Shown: one piece after another, positions 8,024-15,845 of the stretch
Numbering within the stretch: position 1 is the first letter of the stretch
How the letters are laid out: each line of letters starts with the position of its first letter
IMG/VR virus record: IMGVR_UViG_3300031565_000338
Location: 1 to 24,981 of that record
Source: a virus
Direction: 5' to 3' (one strand)
Length of the DNA stretch: 24,981 bases
Notes under the pieces: generated by a model
Databases searched by the model: none
The model's input: the letters and a program-made list of their open reading frames with translations, nothing else
What the model was told of the DNA's origin: nothing
Made by a program: the position numbers and the translations under genes

Positions 8024-9751
8024 TTATTCAAAGTAAAAATCTCTGTCATCCGCCTCGAAATGAAACGGTCTTTTTGATAATACTATATAATAGTCTTTAT
8101 TTTTTGCCTTAAATTTAAATAAAGCTCCAGTCGTATTTACATAAACAACTTCAAGAGTATCGCCGAACCTGATTCCATCAGAAAGAGCAATATTAAATTC
8201 ACCAACAACAGTCGCACTATCACCGAATTTCATCCCATCAGTTAAAGTAACTACATAGGGACCGGCACTTTTAAGCAAATCACCAAACTTAACACCATCG
8301 GCAAGTGATACATTCATTTCTTTTAATACTGAAAGTGTATCTCCAAACTTCATGCCGTCTAATAAAATCAGATTCATTTCCTGAATCACGGCAAGCAATT
8401 CCCCAAACTTTATGCCATCGGTTAATGCGGAATTAAATTCCATATTGTTTAATAAAACTTCCCCCAATTTCATCCCATCTGTCAATGCTATTACATAGGG
8501 ACCGGCACTTGTCAATACATCGCCGAACTTAATGCCGTCTGTTTGTGATAAACCAAACTCACCTATATTTAATAAACTATCTCCCAACAATATTCCATCT
8601 GTTAATGTATCCTCATAAGTAGTACCACCACCACTAATTAATTCTTCACTTCCAAAATCCAGTAAATTATCTATTGCTGTTTCGCTTCCCGCCTTTGCCC
8701 ATGCTGCTGACCTTGCGATGCCTACCGAAACACGGGCTTCATCTATTAAACCTGTATAAAATAGACTCCAGCTTGGACCACCAGTAGAATCTCTTGCGCC
8801 AAGTGCAAAATATATAGAACTATCTAAATCATCTTCAGATATCGCAGTTGGGTCACCTATATCTGTTTGAACTGCTCCATCAACGTATATTTTCAAACCC
8901 GTTGCACTATCTCTATCACATACTCCCATAATCCAATGCTCTGCGTTATCGTTTAAGGCATTGTTGGAAAATACCTGTATACCAGTTCCTGCTGTTCTAA
9001 TTTGCATACATACTTTATCATCTGAATTAAGGACATATAAACCATATCCAGGATTACCGGACAGATAACCTTTTCCCATAATAGCAGCATAATCCGCACT
9101 TTGGTCTCCGGTATATTTAATCAATGCTTCAAGGGTTATGTCATTTAATCCAATATCTAAAGAAGCATGGTCTCCCATACTGATATATTCACCAGTTCCG
9201 CTAAAGTCCTGTCCCTCACCTCCAGGAGTTCCAGTTGTAAGCGTAGGTTCCCCAGCACCTTTCTTTGTTCCATCTGCATCCTCTGCTGTGCTATCTCTAA
9301 CATGAGAGCTATCAGGGTCATCCCGTAAATGTGTTGCAAGCTTATAATAGCTATCCCAGACATTCTCGGCTACTGCATCATTCGGGTCGCCAACATAAGT
9401 GTCATTATCGGCTTGTGCAGAATCATAATACAGGTATAAATCCGTATCACTACTGGAACTTATAGCATCCGCACCCGCAACCTTAACCCATAGCCATGCC
9501 TGTTCGCCGCCATCATCCCACTTCACAATCTCAACATATAATTGAGTCGTACCATCATCCTTCGTTACAGCAATTTTCTTCCTATTTGCATCATCGGTAA
9601 GTTCATCAAACACAAAAGAAATGTCATCACTGTTACGTCCGGATGATATACTTATATAAATGAGAATGGGAAAGTCGGTCAAATTAGCGTCTATATCAGT
9701 ATTGTCAATGGTAAGCTTTACACGCTTTGCCCATGTTCCGAGCCATGCCAT
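8024..9751 (-). CDS. DUF2341-LamG surface protein with eight 20-residue C-terminal repeats
   Basis: 575 residues, GAGGTG before ATG 9751. Residues 1-130 resemble DUF2341 (WAKRVKLTIDNTDIDANLTD, DLYLYYDSAQADND). Residues about 133-375 form a LamG/concanavalin-like domain (YYKLATHLRDD..., FSGTGEYISMGDHASLDIG, DITLEALIKY, LKIYVDGAVQTDIGD, GLIDEARVS). Residues 381-540 are eight units of exactly 20 residues with core LTDGxKFGDxL, followed by a basic/aromatic tail (FKFKAKNKDYYIVLSKRPFHF). No signal peptide or enzyme motif is visible. LamG domains often bind glycans, so an adhesin-like virion fibre or decoration is a plausible role, inferred from domain type and location. It lies two small genes downstream of a zinc-ribbon protein and upstream of the connector genes. 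Confidence 0.82.
   Translation of the reverse strand: MAWLGTWAKRVKLTIDNTDIDANLTDFPILIYISISSGRNSDDISFVFDELTDDANRKKIAVTKDDGTTQLYVEIVKWDDGGEQAWLWVKVAGADAISSSSDTDLYLYYDSAQADNDTYVGDPNDAVAENVWDSYYKLATHLRDDPDSSHVRDSTAEDADGTKKGAGEPTLTTGTPGGEGQDFSGTGEYISMGDHASLDIGLNDITLEALIKYTGDQSADYAAIMGKGYLSGNPGYGLYVLNSDDKVCMQIRTAGTGIQVFSNNALNDNAEHWIMGVCDRDSATGLKIYVDGAVQTDIGDPTAISEDDLDSSIYFALGARDSTGGPSWSLFYTGLIDEARVSVGIARSAAWAKAGSETAIDNLLDFGSEELISGGGTTYEDTLTDGILLGDSLLNIGEFGLSQTDGIKFGDVLTSAGPYVIALTDGMKLGEVLLNNMEFNSALTDGIKFGELLAVIQEMNLILLDGMKFGDTLSVLKEMNVSLADGVKFGDLLKSAGPYVVTLTDGMKFGDSATVVGEFNIALSDGIRFGDTLEVVYVNTTGALFKFKAKNKDYYIVLSKRPFHFEADDRDFYFE
8132..8611 (-). repeat. Eight tandem 60-bp in-frame repeats
   Basis: Within the LamG protein gene, eight consecutive 60-base units encode 20-residue repeats, with the invariant D-G at unit positions 5-6 and mostly KFGD/E at 8-11. 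Units 2 and 6 are the closest pair (both carry SAGPYV and are followed by a TDGMK unit). They lie four units apart, which suggests a 240-bp block duplication on top of the basic repeat. No unit shows a frameshift or stop. Confidence 0.93.
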
Positions 9752-9754
9752 TAA

Positions 9755-9982
9755 TTACACCTCTTTAACGGTAGCAGTTCTTAATGTCCTTAACTGAACT
9801 ACAATAGATTTCTTTTCTTCCTCAAGAGCATATTGCTTTTTGTTAAATACTGCCGAAGCAACTACACGTTCATCATTAACAGTGGCTAAAGCACCGTCTA
9901 TTGCTTGTAACTTCTGCATGAGGTCAGATGCTTCTAATTTCTGTTCTTGTGTCAATTCAATAAAACTAATTTCCGTTGTCAT
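9755..9982 (-). CDS. Small coiled-coil protein of unknown function
   Basis: 75 residues, good AGGAGAT Shine-Dalgarno before ATG 9982. Nearly the whole chain is predicted helical with two heptad-like segments (QEQKLEASDLMQKLQAIDGA and ALEEEKKSIVVQLRTLR), suggesting a coiled-coil hairpin. No family recognised. It is packed 2 bases from the zinc-ribbon gene and 3 bases from the LamG gene, so it is part of the same translation unit. A structural or chaperone-like role is only a guess. Confidence 0.6.
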   Translation of the reverse strand: MTTEISFIELTQEQKLEASDLMQKLQAIDGALATVNDERVVASAVFNKKQYALEEEKKSIVVQLRTLRTATVKEV

Positions 9983-9984
9983 TT

Positions 9985-10197
9985 TTATCTCCTAAAGAAT
10001 TTGGCTGTTCTACCCTTCGGTTTCGGCATTATCGCCTTCTCTGGCGGTTCAAGCATTGCGGTTTCGAAATCTTTCTTTTGGCACTCTGGACAAATATCAT
10101 AATTGTTTTTTTTGTTTCTGATTGCCGCTAATAATGAAGCATCAATTGTATTAAAGATTTTACCGCATTTTAAACATTTTGCATCTGTTGGTTTCAT
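9985..10197 (-). CDS. Small zinc-ribbon protein
   Basis: 70 residues; its ATG shares one base with the upstream TAA. Two CxxC knuckles, CLKC at residues 8-11 and CPEC near residue 36-39, are separated by about 25 residues, the spacing of a zinc ribbon. The C-terminal third is basic and proline-rich (PPEKAIMPKPKGRTAKFFRR). It could bind nucleic acid or protein. Similar tiny zinc ribbons are common in phage operons and mostly uncharacterised. Confidence 0.68.
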   Translation of the reverse strand: MKPTDAKCLKCGKIFNTIDASLLAAIRNKKNNYDICPECQKKDFETAMLEPPEKAIMPKPKGRTAKFFRR

Positions 10198-10526
10198 TAC
10201 TGGTCATCGCTCCAAATAACAGTTAAACCGTAACGTGTTGCACACTTCATATCAATATCAATAGCATCACCAGATTGCAGTTTTACAGAATTTGTTGGCT
10301 GATAATGATAATAGCTCTGTGCGCTCATTAACTGGGCATTCATTTTCATATCATAAGCCGCACCAGCATTTGAATTAATTGTTGTTATAACAGATGCCGC
10401 CGTACTTGTGGCCGCAAGATTTAACATAAATTCGTTAAATTGCCAAACACCAGTTGTCAGATTTTCCGGCGCCACCGAAGTATCAATTGTTGCTATTCCG
10501 GTTACTTCTATAAAATGTCTTGACAT
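10197..10526 (-). CDS. Probable small virion protein of unknown function
   Basis: 109 residues with a strong CGGAGG Shine-Dalgarno before ATG 10526. It is strand-rich and Thr/Ser/Ala-rich (TGIATIDTSVAPENLTTGVW, NLAATSTAASVITTINSN), without cysteine motifs apart from one Cys near the end. I do not recognise a family. It is the first gene after the glycan block and the first of the next run of small structural-type genes, so it may be a capsid or tail decoration and possibly a glycan acceptor (inference). Confidence 0.55.
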   Translation of the reverse strand: MSRHFIEVTGIATIDTSVAPENLTTGVWQFNEFMLNLAATSTAASVITTINSNAGAAYDMKMNAQLMSAQSYYHYQPTNSVKLQSGDAIDIDMKCATRYGLTVIWSDDQ

Positions 10527-10527
10527 A

Positions 10528-11583
10528 TTATTTACCTCCGTTCAATACTTCTTCATAAAGACTTTCTATTTGTTCAACTTGTTTGCTCATTAAAAATTCA
10601 TTTCTCAATTTCAATACATTTTTTCTTAATCTTCTTACATCACCAATCTGATCCTTCAAATTATCAAGGCTCTCAAGATTAACACCACATTTATGCTCAG
10701 TAACAAATTTACCAGCTTCTTTTGCATTGTAACATATTGGCACGACTCCCTGGGACATATATTCAAAAAGTTTATTCGGCATCGCTAACTGCATTAATGG
10801 TGTATTGATAGGACATCCGACAAAGCCAAGTCCATGTGGTCTTAATCCTGAAAGCATTGCCGGATACATTACGGGCTGTCCTACATATATTCCCATCATT
10901 TCATAAGCTTCCTGCTGTTGTGGTGTTGCCGCAAAGATGGTTACCGCAAAACCCTGTTCCCTGAATTTTGCAAATATGCCTGTTAGATTTCTTATATTAA
11001 CAACAACTTTTTGAGGAGAATTTTCGTATGGTTGTGGTTTGCTCTTAGAATCTATTCCACCTTCATAAACAATGGATTGGAAACTTGGATTCTTTATTAT
11101 GTCTTTATCGGAAGATACAAATTGCTCATCCATCCAGCAGTATATCACACGGCTTGGTAAACCATTCCCGTGTTCTTTTTCAGCAAATTCTCTTATCGGT
11201 TCGCTCACATGGATAATCCCGTCTGCTGCTGCAAATGCCTCAACCTCTTCTCCTTCTGCGTGATTATGCCATCTGAGACTTTCAAGATCGTGAACATCAT
11301 AAATAACAGGTCGTCCCTTAGAAACTTCCCGTGTCGCTGCTACTAACCAATCAGGTTCGTTGTGAACATGAAATATATCGGCACTTGAATTTAATATTAT
11401 TCTCCGCAGCTGGTTTTTATCATTATAGAGAATAGGAGTATCAAAAAAATGATAACCAAAAGGTACTTGATTGGCTATTAAATCTACTATATGCCCCCGT
11501 TTCATTAATGCAAGCGATTCTTTTATCACTCTTATACAGCCGTGTTGAGCTACCATTGCAATATGTAATTTGCCGTTTTCCAT
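10528..11583 (-). CDS. Glycosyltransferase, GT-B fold (GT4-like)
   Basis: 351 residues, GGAG 7 bases before ATG 11583; the start shares one base with the stop of the preceding glycosyltransferase. The N-terminal Rossmann half has HIAMVAQHG and ADIFHVHNEPDW (residues about 69-79), YDVHDL (95-100) and ADGIIHVSEPI. The C-terminal half has YEGGID (173-178) and MPNKLFEYMSQGVVPICYN (about 268-286), the 'PnKlfEYma.G.pvi' nucleotide-sugar-binding signature of GT4-type retaining enzymes. It should transfer a sugar from a nucleotide donor onto an acceptor in the cytoplasm; no membrane segment is visible. Neither donor nor acceptor can be read from the sequence. Last gene of the five-gene sugar block. 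Confidence 0.85.
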   Translation of the reverse strand: MENGKLHIAMVAQHGCIRVIKESLALMKRGHIVDLIANQVPFGYHFFDTPILYNDKNQLRRIILNSSADIFHVHNEPDWLVAATREVSKGRPVIYDVHDLESLRWHNHAEGEEVEAFAAADGIIHVSEPIREFAEKEHGNGLPSRVIYCWMDEQFVSSDKDIIKNPSFQSIVYEGGIDSKSKPQPYENSPQKVVVNIRNLTGIFAKFREQGFAVTIFAATPQQQEAYEMMGIYVGQPVMYPAMLSGLRPHGLGFVGCPINTPLMQLAMPNKLFEYMSQGVVPICYNAKEAGKFVTEHKCGVNLESLDNLKDQIGDVRRLRKNVLKLRNEFLMSKQVEQIESLYEEVLNGGK

Positions 11584-12596
11584 TAATAAGCTCCATTAAT
11601 AAGATTTTTATAGACGGTTTCCCATAAACGCCCTGATGTTGCCGGTATACTGTGATATCTTTCAGCCCAATCTCTATGAAGCATTTTTCTTTCTTTTATT
11701 TCCGCATCGGGCATATCACATATTTCTTTTATTCTTTGTTCAAGCATTTCCTTATCATTTGCAATAAAAAGAGGCGGTATATTATTATATTCCTTTTTAT
11801 AAATATCCTGTCGTATAGAATTGGTTATCACGAGTTTGCCAAGCGCAGCAGCTTCAAGGGCAGTATTGCCCCATTCTCCGAAGGGTTTACCCCTCAACTC
11901 CGGTTGTATGGTTTCGATTATCACATCACATTTTCTCATACGCTCTATATTTTCGTACCAATATATTTGTTCATTATGAAGCCCCTGCAGCCCAACATAT
12001 TCAAATCGCTTTCCATATTCCGTTTTCTTTAATTTTTCTAAAACATCAATTATTATCTTTGTGCCTTTTGCTGTCCAATCGCTCGGAAAATGTCCTATAA
12101 TGAGTTTACCCTTTCCGCAGGTATTAAAATCTTTAGGTTTTATGTAATCTGTATCTACCGGATAATAAACAAGATGTTCATTCTTTGCACCGTAACCAAG
12201 CAATGTGGGGAATTGTATTATTGCAGCATCGGCGAATTGGTTGAATAATTTATTAACTGCTTCGGATTCAAGTCTATAGGTTGTACCGCCGTGTTGTACA
12301 ACTACTTTTTTGGTTCTTAAATCTACCCCTGTATCAATAAGGGTACTGGCAATAAAATGAATAATATCGGCTTTCTTTGCGAGATATTGAAGTTCCGGGA
12401 CTCTTACAACTACGGGAAACCAAGCCAAGGGTTTCTTCTCAGCTATTGCCTGATGAATGGCAGCCTGTTCTGGATAATTAAATTTATGTAAATTTCCTTT
12501 AAAATATGTCACATTTAAACCAAGATGTTTCAGGCATCTACTGAAACGATAACCCGTGTTTGCCCAATCATTGTAAGTCAGCATAAGAACATTCAT
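11583..12596 (-). CDS. Glycosyltransferase, GT-B fold
   Basis: 337 residues; start ATG 12596 overlaps the stop of the deacetylase-methyltransferase gene in an ATGA. The N-terminal half contains VLMLTYNDWANTGYRFS, ADIIHFIAS and VVVQHGGTTYR (98-108). The second half contains HFPSDWTAKGTKIIIDVL (169-185) and GEWGNTALEAAALGKLVITNS (240-260), equivalent to the conserved 'E..A.GkPvi' donor-binding region of GT-B enzymes. It has no transmembrane part. It is clearly paired with the next gene and probably adds successive sugars of one glycan (inference). Specificity unknown. Confidence 0.8.
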   Translation of the reverse strand: MNVLMLTYNDWANTGYRFSRCLKHLGLNVTYFKGNLHKFNYPEQAAIHQAIAEKKPLAWFPVVVRVPELQYLAKKADIIHFIASTLIDTGVDLRTKKVVVQHGGTTYRLESEAVNKLFNQFADAAIIQFPTLLGYGAKNEHLVYYPVDTDYIKPKDFNTCGKGKLIIGHFPSDWTAKGTKIIIDVLEKLKKTEYGKRFEYVGLQGLHNEQIYWYENIERMRKCDVIIETIQPELRGKPFGEWGNTALEAAALGKLVITNSIRQDIYKKEYNNIPPLFIANDKEMLEQRIKEICDMPDAEIKERKMLHRDWAERYHSIPATSGRLWETVYKNLINGAY

Positions 12597-13924
12597 GTGG
12601 TTTTCCTTTCAAGCCAGTAAAGATTTCTGTTATTTGCTATTCCATAAAATTTAAGATTAAATCCTTTTAAAAATATCACTTTGAATTTTGTATCACCTAT
12701 ATACCAGTATTTCTTTCCCCGTTGTTTCGCTTCTCTATATCGGTCTGCTGTTGCCGTTGTCAATATTATATCTTTATAATTCAGGCATAGTTCATAAAGT
12801 TTATGATAATCTACAGGTAAATCCTCGGCAGCGAGAAAAACAAATATATCGCCAGGGATATGTTTACCATCGAATATGTCTTTAGCAATAAGATGAGGAG
12901 CATATCCAAGAGCATTAAACATAACCTTGCCAACTTCTATAAACTTCGGTTCTATATCCGCCCCGATATATTTAAGATTATTGGGTTCTGTCAAATACAT
13001 TCCCAGAAGTCCAATACTACAACCGGCATCAACAAGAGTTATTAATTCTCTATATCTGTCGGCAGCGATTCTCATTATTATTTCCTGTGCTTTTAATAAA
13101 TGAGCGGTGTTTTCGATCCATTGTTGTGAATAAGTTGTCAATCTGTTTTGAAATTTTGACTGGATTATATGTATATTCTGCGTATTGACAGGTAATCCGC
13201 CAAGTTTTTTGGTATAAATAGCGTCTTGATTCCTCCAGAAAACTTCTTCTGTGGTATGGTAATGAACTGGATGTGTTTGTATATAAGCCGGCATATCATC
13301 TTTTATACAATCAAAATATTCCATAGGGCTTTTTAATACATGACCACTAAATAACTTACCGCCACTATCTGACATCACGGTTGGTTTAACTTTATGAAAA
13401 CAGGCTGTCTTAAAACTCATTGGTAATTTCGGTTCATAAGTTGAATTTGTTTCTATATCACGGTTTGTATATTCCGGGACTGGCACAATTCTTGAATCAT
13501 AAAAATGCCCGACAATGGAATGCGGATTCATTCCTTCTTTTCTCATTGTCCCGACATCTTTTAAATATTGTTCCCATGCTTCGTCTGGCGGGTAATCATA
13601 AGCCACATTTATATGAAGTCCAAAACCGAAACCATCACCTCGATATTCATTGTAAAGTTCTTTTATATCATCTATGCTATATGAGGGACTATGAATATCC
13701 ACATATACTACACTGTTCAAACCAAATCTTCTTTCAAGTTCAAGCATACACCATGCTGTTTTTATATCGAAATCAATATCATGCCGGATTATTATATTCT
13801 TTTCTTTACAGTATTTGAGCCATTTCTTATAGCTTCGTATACCGTTTTCAGAATTTTGCTGGTCTATACCAAATCTATCAAGATATTTTCGGGGTTTTAA
13901 TTTAGTTTTTGTTAACATTACCAT
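12593..13924 (-). CDS. Fusion: NodB-like polysaccharide deacetylase domain plus SAM-dependent methyltransferase domain
   Basis: 443 residues; ATG 13924 shares one base with the stop of the methyltransferase before it. Residues about 40-225 look like the 'RHDvD' branch of the NodB/CE4 deacetylase fold: IIIRHDIDFD at 44-53, GFGLHIN at 100-106, GHFYDSR near 139-145 and HPVHYH at 218-223 supply the expected Asp and His ligands. Residues about 280-440 are a class I methyltransferase with motif I LVDAGCSIGLLG (297-308), an acidic second strand (IGADIE) and the strand FVFLAAEDLPVD. Such deacetylases remove N- or O-acetyl groups from sugars; the second half would methylate a sugar or related acceptor. 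The pairing in one chain is unusual. Activity of the first domain is uncertain because the catalytic Asp-His-His set is not fully standard. Confidence 0.72.
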   Translation of the reverse strand: MVMLTKTKLKPRKYLDRFGIDQQNSENGIRSYKKWLKYCKEKNIIIRHDIDFDIKTAWCMLELERRFGLNSVVYVDIHSPSYSIDDIKELYNEYRGDGFGFGLHINVAYDYPPDEAWEQYLKDVGTMRKEGMNPHSIVGHFYDSRIVPVPEYTNRDIETNSTYEPKLPMSFKTACFHKVKPTVMSDSGGKLFSGHVLKSPMEYFDCIKDDMPAYIQTHPVHYHTTEEVFWRNQDAIYTKKLGGLPVNTQNIHIIQSKFQNRLTTYSQQWIENTAHLLKAQEIIMRIAADRYRELITLVDAGCSIGLLGMYLTEPNNLKYIGADIEPKFIEVGKVMFNALGYAPHLIAKDIFDGKHIPGDIFVFLAAEDLPVDYHKLYELCLNYKDIILTTATADRYREAKQRGKKYWYIGDTKFKVIFLKGFNLKFYGIANNRNLYWLERKTT

Positions 13925-14496
13925 TATTTTCTCACCATCACAATACGTTCATTATTGCCAGATTTTAAAACCACTGATAAAATTGTATTCTTAAATTGTG
14001 CCTTTCGTATAAAATCAATCATCACCTCATTCGTAAAACCCCACTGATGATGTTTATTATACCTACCATAGATTAAATGCGGTTTGTTTCTCTCTATGTA
14101 CCATATCACCAGCGCACCCTTGCTTTTCAATACCCGATAAGCCTCATTAATAGCAAGTTGCGGGTCTATCATGTGATCAATAGTGCTTGCAAAAAGTACA
14201 CATTCAAAAGTTTCATTATCAAATGGTAAATCCTCACCGGTACCGCAAATAAAATCAAACTCTCTATCAACCTCATCTTTAAATGGATCGATGCCATAAA
14301 ACTGTATATTCGGCTGGTCTTTCATGTATGCCGGTTCTGGCAATAACCCACATCCGACATCAAGGCATCTCCCTTCAATATTATCTCTTAGAAAAACGCC
14401 GACCTCATGAGCCTCTTCACAATCATCAACAGAAAACACTCCAGCTGGTGATTTCTCATAGGCTTCATGCTCGACAGTTTGTAACTGTTCCCACAT
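13924..14496 (-). CDS. Class I SAM-dependent methyltransferase
   Basis: 190 residues from ATG 14496, chosen because AGGG lies just upstream; an open extension to TTG 14556 lacks a good site. The start lies inside the epimerase/dehydratase gene (32-base overlap). Motif I is GRCLDVGCGLLPEP (42-54), the acidic end of strand 2 is YGIDPF (67-72), and later motifs are GTGEDLPFDNETFECVLFAS and AINEAYRVLKSKGALVIWY, typical of Methyltransf_11 enzymes acting on small molecules or sugars. Its place between a sugar epimerase and the deacetylase-methyltransferase suggests a sugar O- or N-methylation role (inference). Confidence 0.83.
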   Translation of the reverse strand: MWEQLQTVEHEAYEKSPAGVFSVDDCEEAHEVGVFLRDNIEGRCLDVGCGLLPEPAYMKDQPNIQFYGIDPFKDEVDREFDFICGTGEDLPFDNETFECVLFASTIDHMIDPQLAINEAYRVLKSKGALVIWYIERNKPHLIYGRYNKHHQWGFTNEVMIDFIRKAQFKNTILSVVLKSGNNERIVMVRK

Positions 14497-15424
14497 ATTC
14501 ACCCTTTTTTTGTCGAGTTCTATATTTCTGTGTATACCATTCAATAACTTTTTCAAGTTCCCCCGCTAAATCGTTGTTATATTCAAACCCTAAATTACCT
14601 TTTTCAAATTTAAATCTTTTTATATCACCTTTCTTTGCGGATGCATATTCGATATTTCTTATCCTGTTCGGCATAAGCTTATAAATAAGCCATGCAAGAT
14701 CATTTATTGCTATTCTCACATCTGAAACCACATTATGAATTGTGTGTCTTAGATAACCATTTTCCGATACTGCAAAATTAGCTTTCACTACATCATTGAC
14801 TGATGTAAAATGACGCTCCTGTTCACCACTGCCATAAATTATTACAGGCTTTCCTTCCCATATTCTCTTTATAAAAATCGGTATAACTCCACCGTTATCG
14901 GAATCATCCTGACGTGTCCCATATACATGATAATACCGAAGAATCGTATATTTGAAATCGGGATAATATTCATGCATTACGCTTAAATATTTTTCAGCCG
15001 TCATTTTACTTGTACCATAAAACGACACCGGATAATTATTGTTCACCGAACCCGTCGAAGCATGAATAACTTTCTTTACCCCATATTCCTGTGCAGCTCT
15101 GAATACATTCAAAGAACCCCATGCGTTTGTCATTAAATCAACATAAGGGTCGTTTCTGCAAACCGTACATTTTGATGCAGCATTATGAAACACTACATCT
15201 ACACCTTTGAAGTGATGGGATATGGCTTTATAATCGCTTATATCTGCTTTTATAAGTTTACATTGTTTAAGAACCCAAAAAGGCTTTAAATTCTCCATTA
15301 ATCCGGTTTTAAAGTTGTCAATAACAACTATTTCTTTCCCTTGTTTAACAAGTTCCTCGCAAATATGACTTCCTATGAAGCCAGCACCACCGGTTATAAG
15401 ATATTTGTTATATTTTAACACCAT
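14465..15424 (-). CDS. NAD-dependent nucleotide-sugar epimerase/dehydratase (extended SDR)
   Basis: 319 residues from ATG 15424; GTG 15433 and GTG 15421 are alternative starts and the Shine-Dalgarno GAGGG is very close. Cofactor-binding TGGAGFIGSH (11-20), acidic VIDNF after strand 2, NAAS (81-84), catalytic Ser/Thr in HASTGS (121-126) and YGTSK (136-140) are all present. RHFTSVNDVVKA matches the conserved 'R.f.yv.D.a.a' region. The enzyme would act on an NDP-sugar (4-epimerisation or dehydration) in the cytoplasm and so supply a donor for the two glycosyltransferases downstream. The exact sugar cannot be told. It is the first gene of the five-gene block, 7 bases after a small structural-type gene. 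Confidence 0.87.
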   Translation of the reverse strand: MVLKYNKYLITGGAGFIGSHICEELVKQGKEIVVIDNFKTGLMENLKPFWVLKQCKLIKADISDYKAISHHFKGVDVVFHNAASKCTVCRNDPYVDLMTNAWGSLNVFRAAQEYGVKKVIHASTGSVNNNYPVSFYGTSKMTAEKYLSVMHEYYPDFKYTILRYYHVYGTRQDDSDNGGVIPIFIKRIWEGKPVIIYGSGEQERHFTSVNDVVKANFAVSENGYLRHTIHNVVSDVRIAINDLAWLIYKLMPNRIRNIEYASAKKGDIKRFKFEKGNLGFEYNNDLAGELEKVIEWYTQKYRTRQKKGEYVGTVTNCRA

Positions 15425-15439
15425 ATCCCTCACTTTTTA

Positions 15440-15832
15440 TTAAGTTCCGACCGCAAGCCAGCTCAACGAACCAGCAACATTAGCCACAGCAATAGTACCC
15501 GCTGTGGCATCTGTTCTGAAACGGTAAGCAGTAAGCGTACCCCCGGAGATTTTATAAGTCAGGACAGTTCCTTCCATCGCTGGCGTTGCATTACAACCTT
15601 CTGTCGTTAAGGCACAGCCTGCTATCGTTGTCAGCCCAGTCGTGATTGCAACTGAAGCTGTCGCAACGCTTGTTCCTCTTGCCAACTTATAATTACCGGC
15701 TATTCCCACTACAGTCTTGTTGAAATCAAAATTATGATTATCAGCAGGACTGATAACGGCAATAGATTTATTAAGAGATGCGTCTTTTATTACGGTCTTC
15801 CCTAAAGAAGCTTCGTATTTAATATTGTGCAT
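15440..15832 (-). CDS. Probable capsid-associated (decoration-type) protein
   Basis: 130 residues; ATG 15832 is chosen over GTG 15841 because AAGGAGG sits 8 bases upstream. After a short polar N-terminus the protein is very rich in Thr, Ala and Ser (LARGTSVATASVAITTGLTT; ISGGTLTAYRFRTDATAGT) and ends in SLSWLAVGT. This pattern of short strands is typical of small head decoration or fibre proteins. It lies two genes after the major capsid protein and just before the glycan block, so it is a good candidate virion surface protein. No definite family. Confidence 0.65.
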   Translation of the reverse strand: MHNIKYEASLGKTVIKDASLNKSIAVISPADNHNFDFNKTVVGIAGNYKLARGTSVATASVAITTGLTTIAGCALTTEGCNATPAMEGTVLTYKISGGTLTAYRFRTDATAGTIAVANVAGSLSWLAVGT

Positions 15833-15845
15833 ATCAGACACCTCC

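Noticed and set aside
9157-9363. Minus-strand 68-codon frame inside the LamG protein gene.
   Set aside because: Lies within the coding LamG domain in another frame, without a ribosome-binding site or recognisable protein features.
13420-13818. 132-codon open frame on the plus strand (also 11652-12032, 14283-14684, 17713-18102 and similar).
   Set aside because: Each lies wholly opposite or mostly opposite a well-supported minus-strand gene, has no family signature and has no place in an operon; A+T-rich mirror frames.
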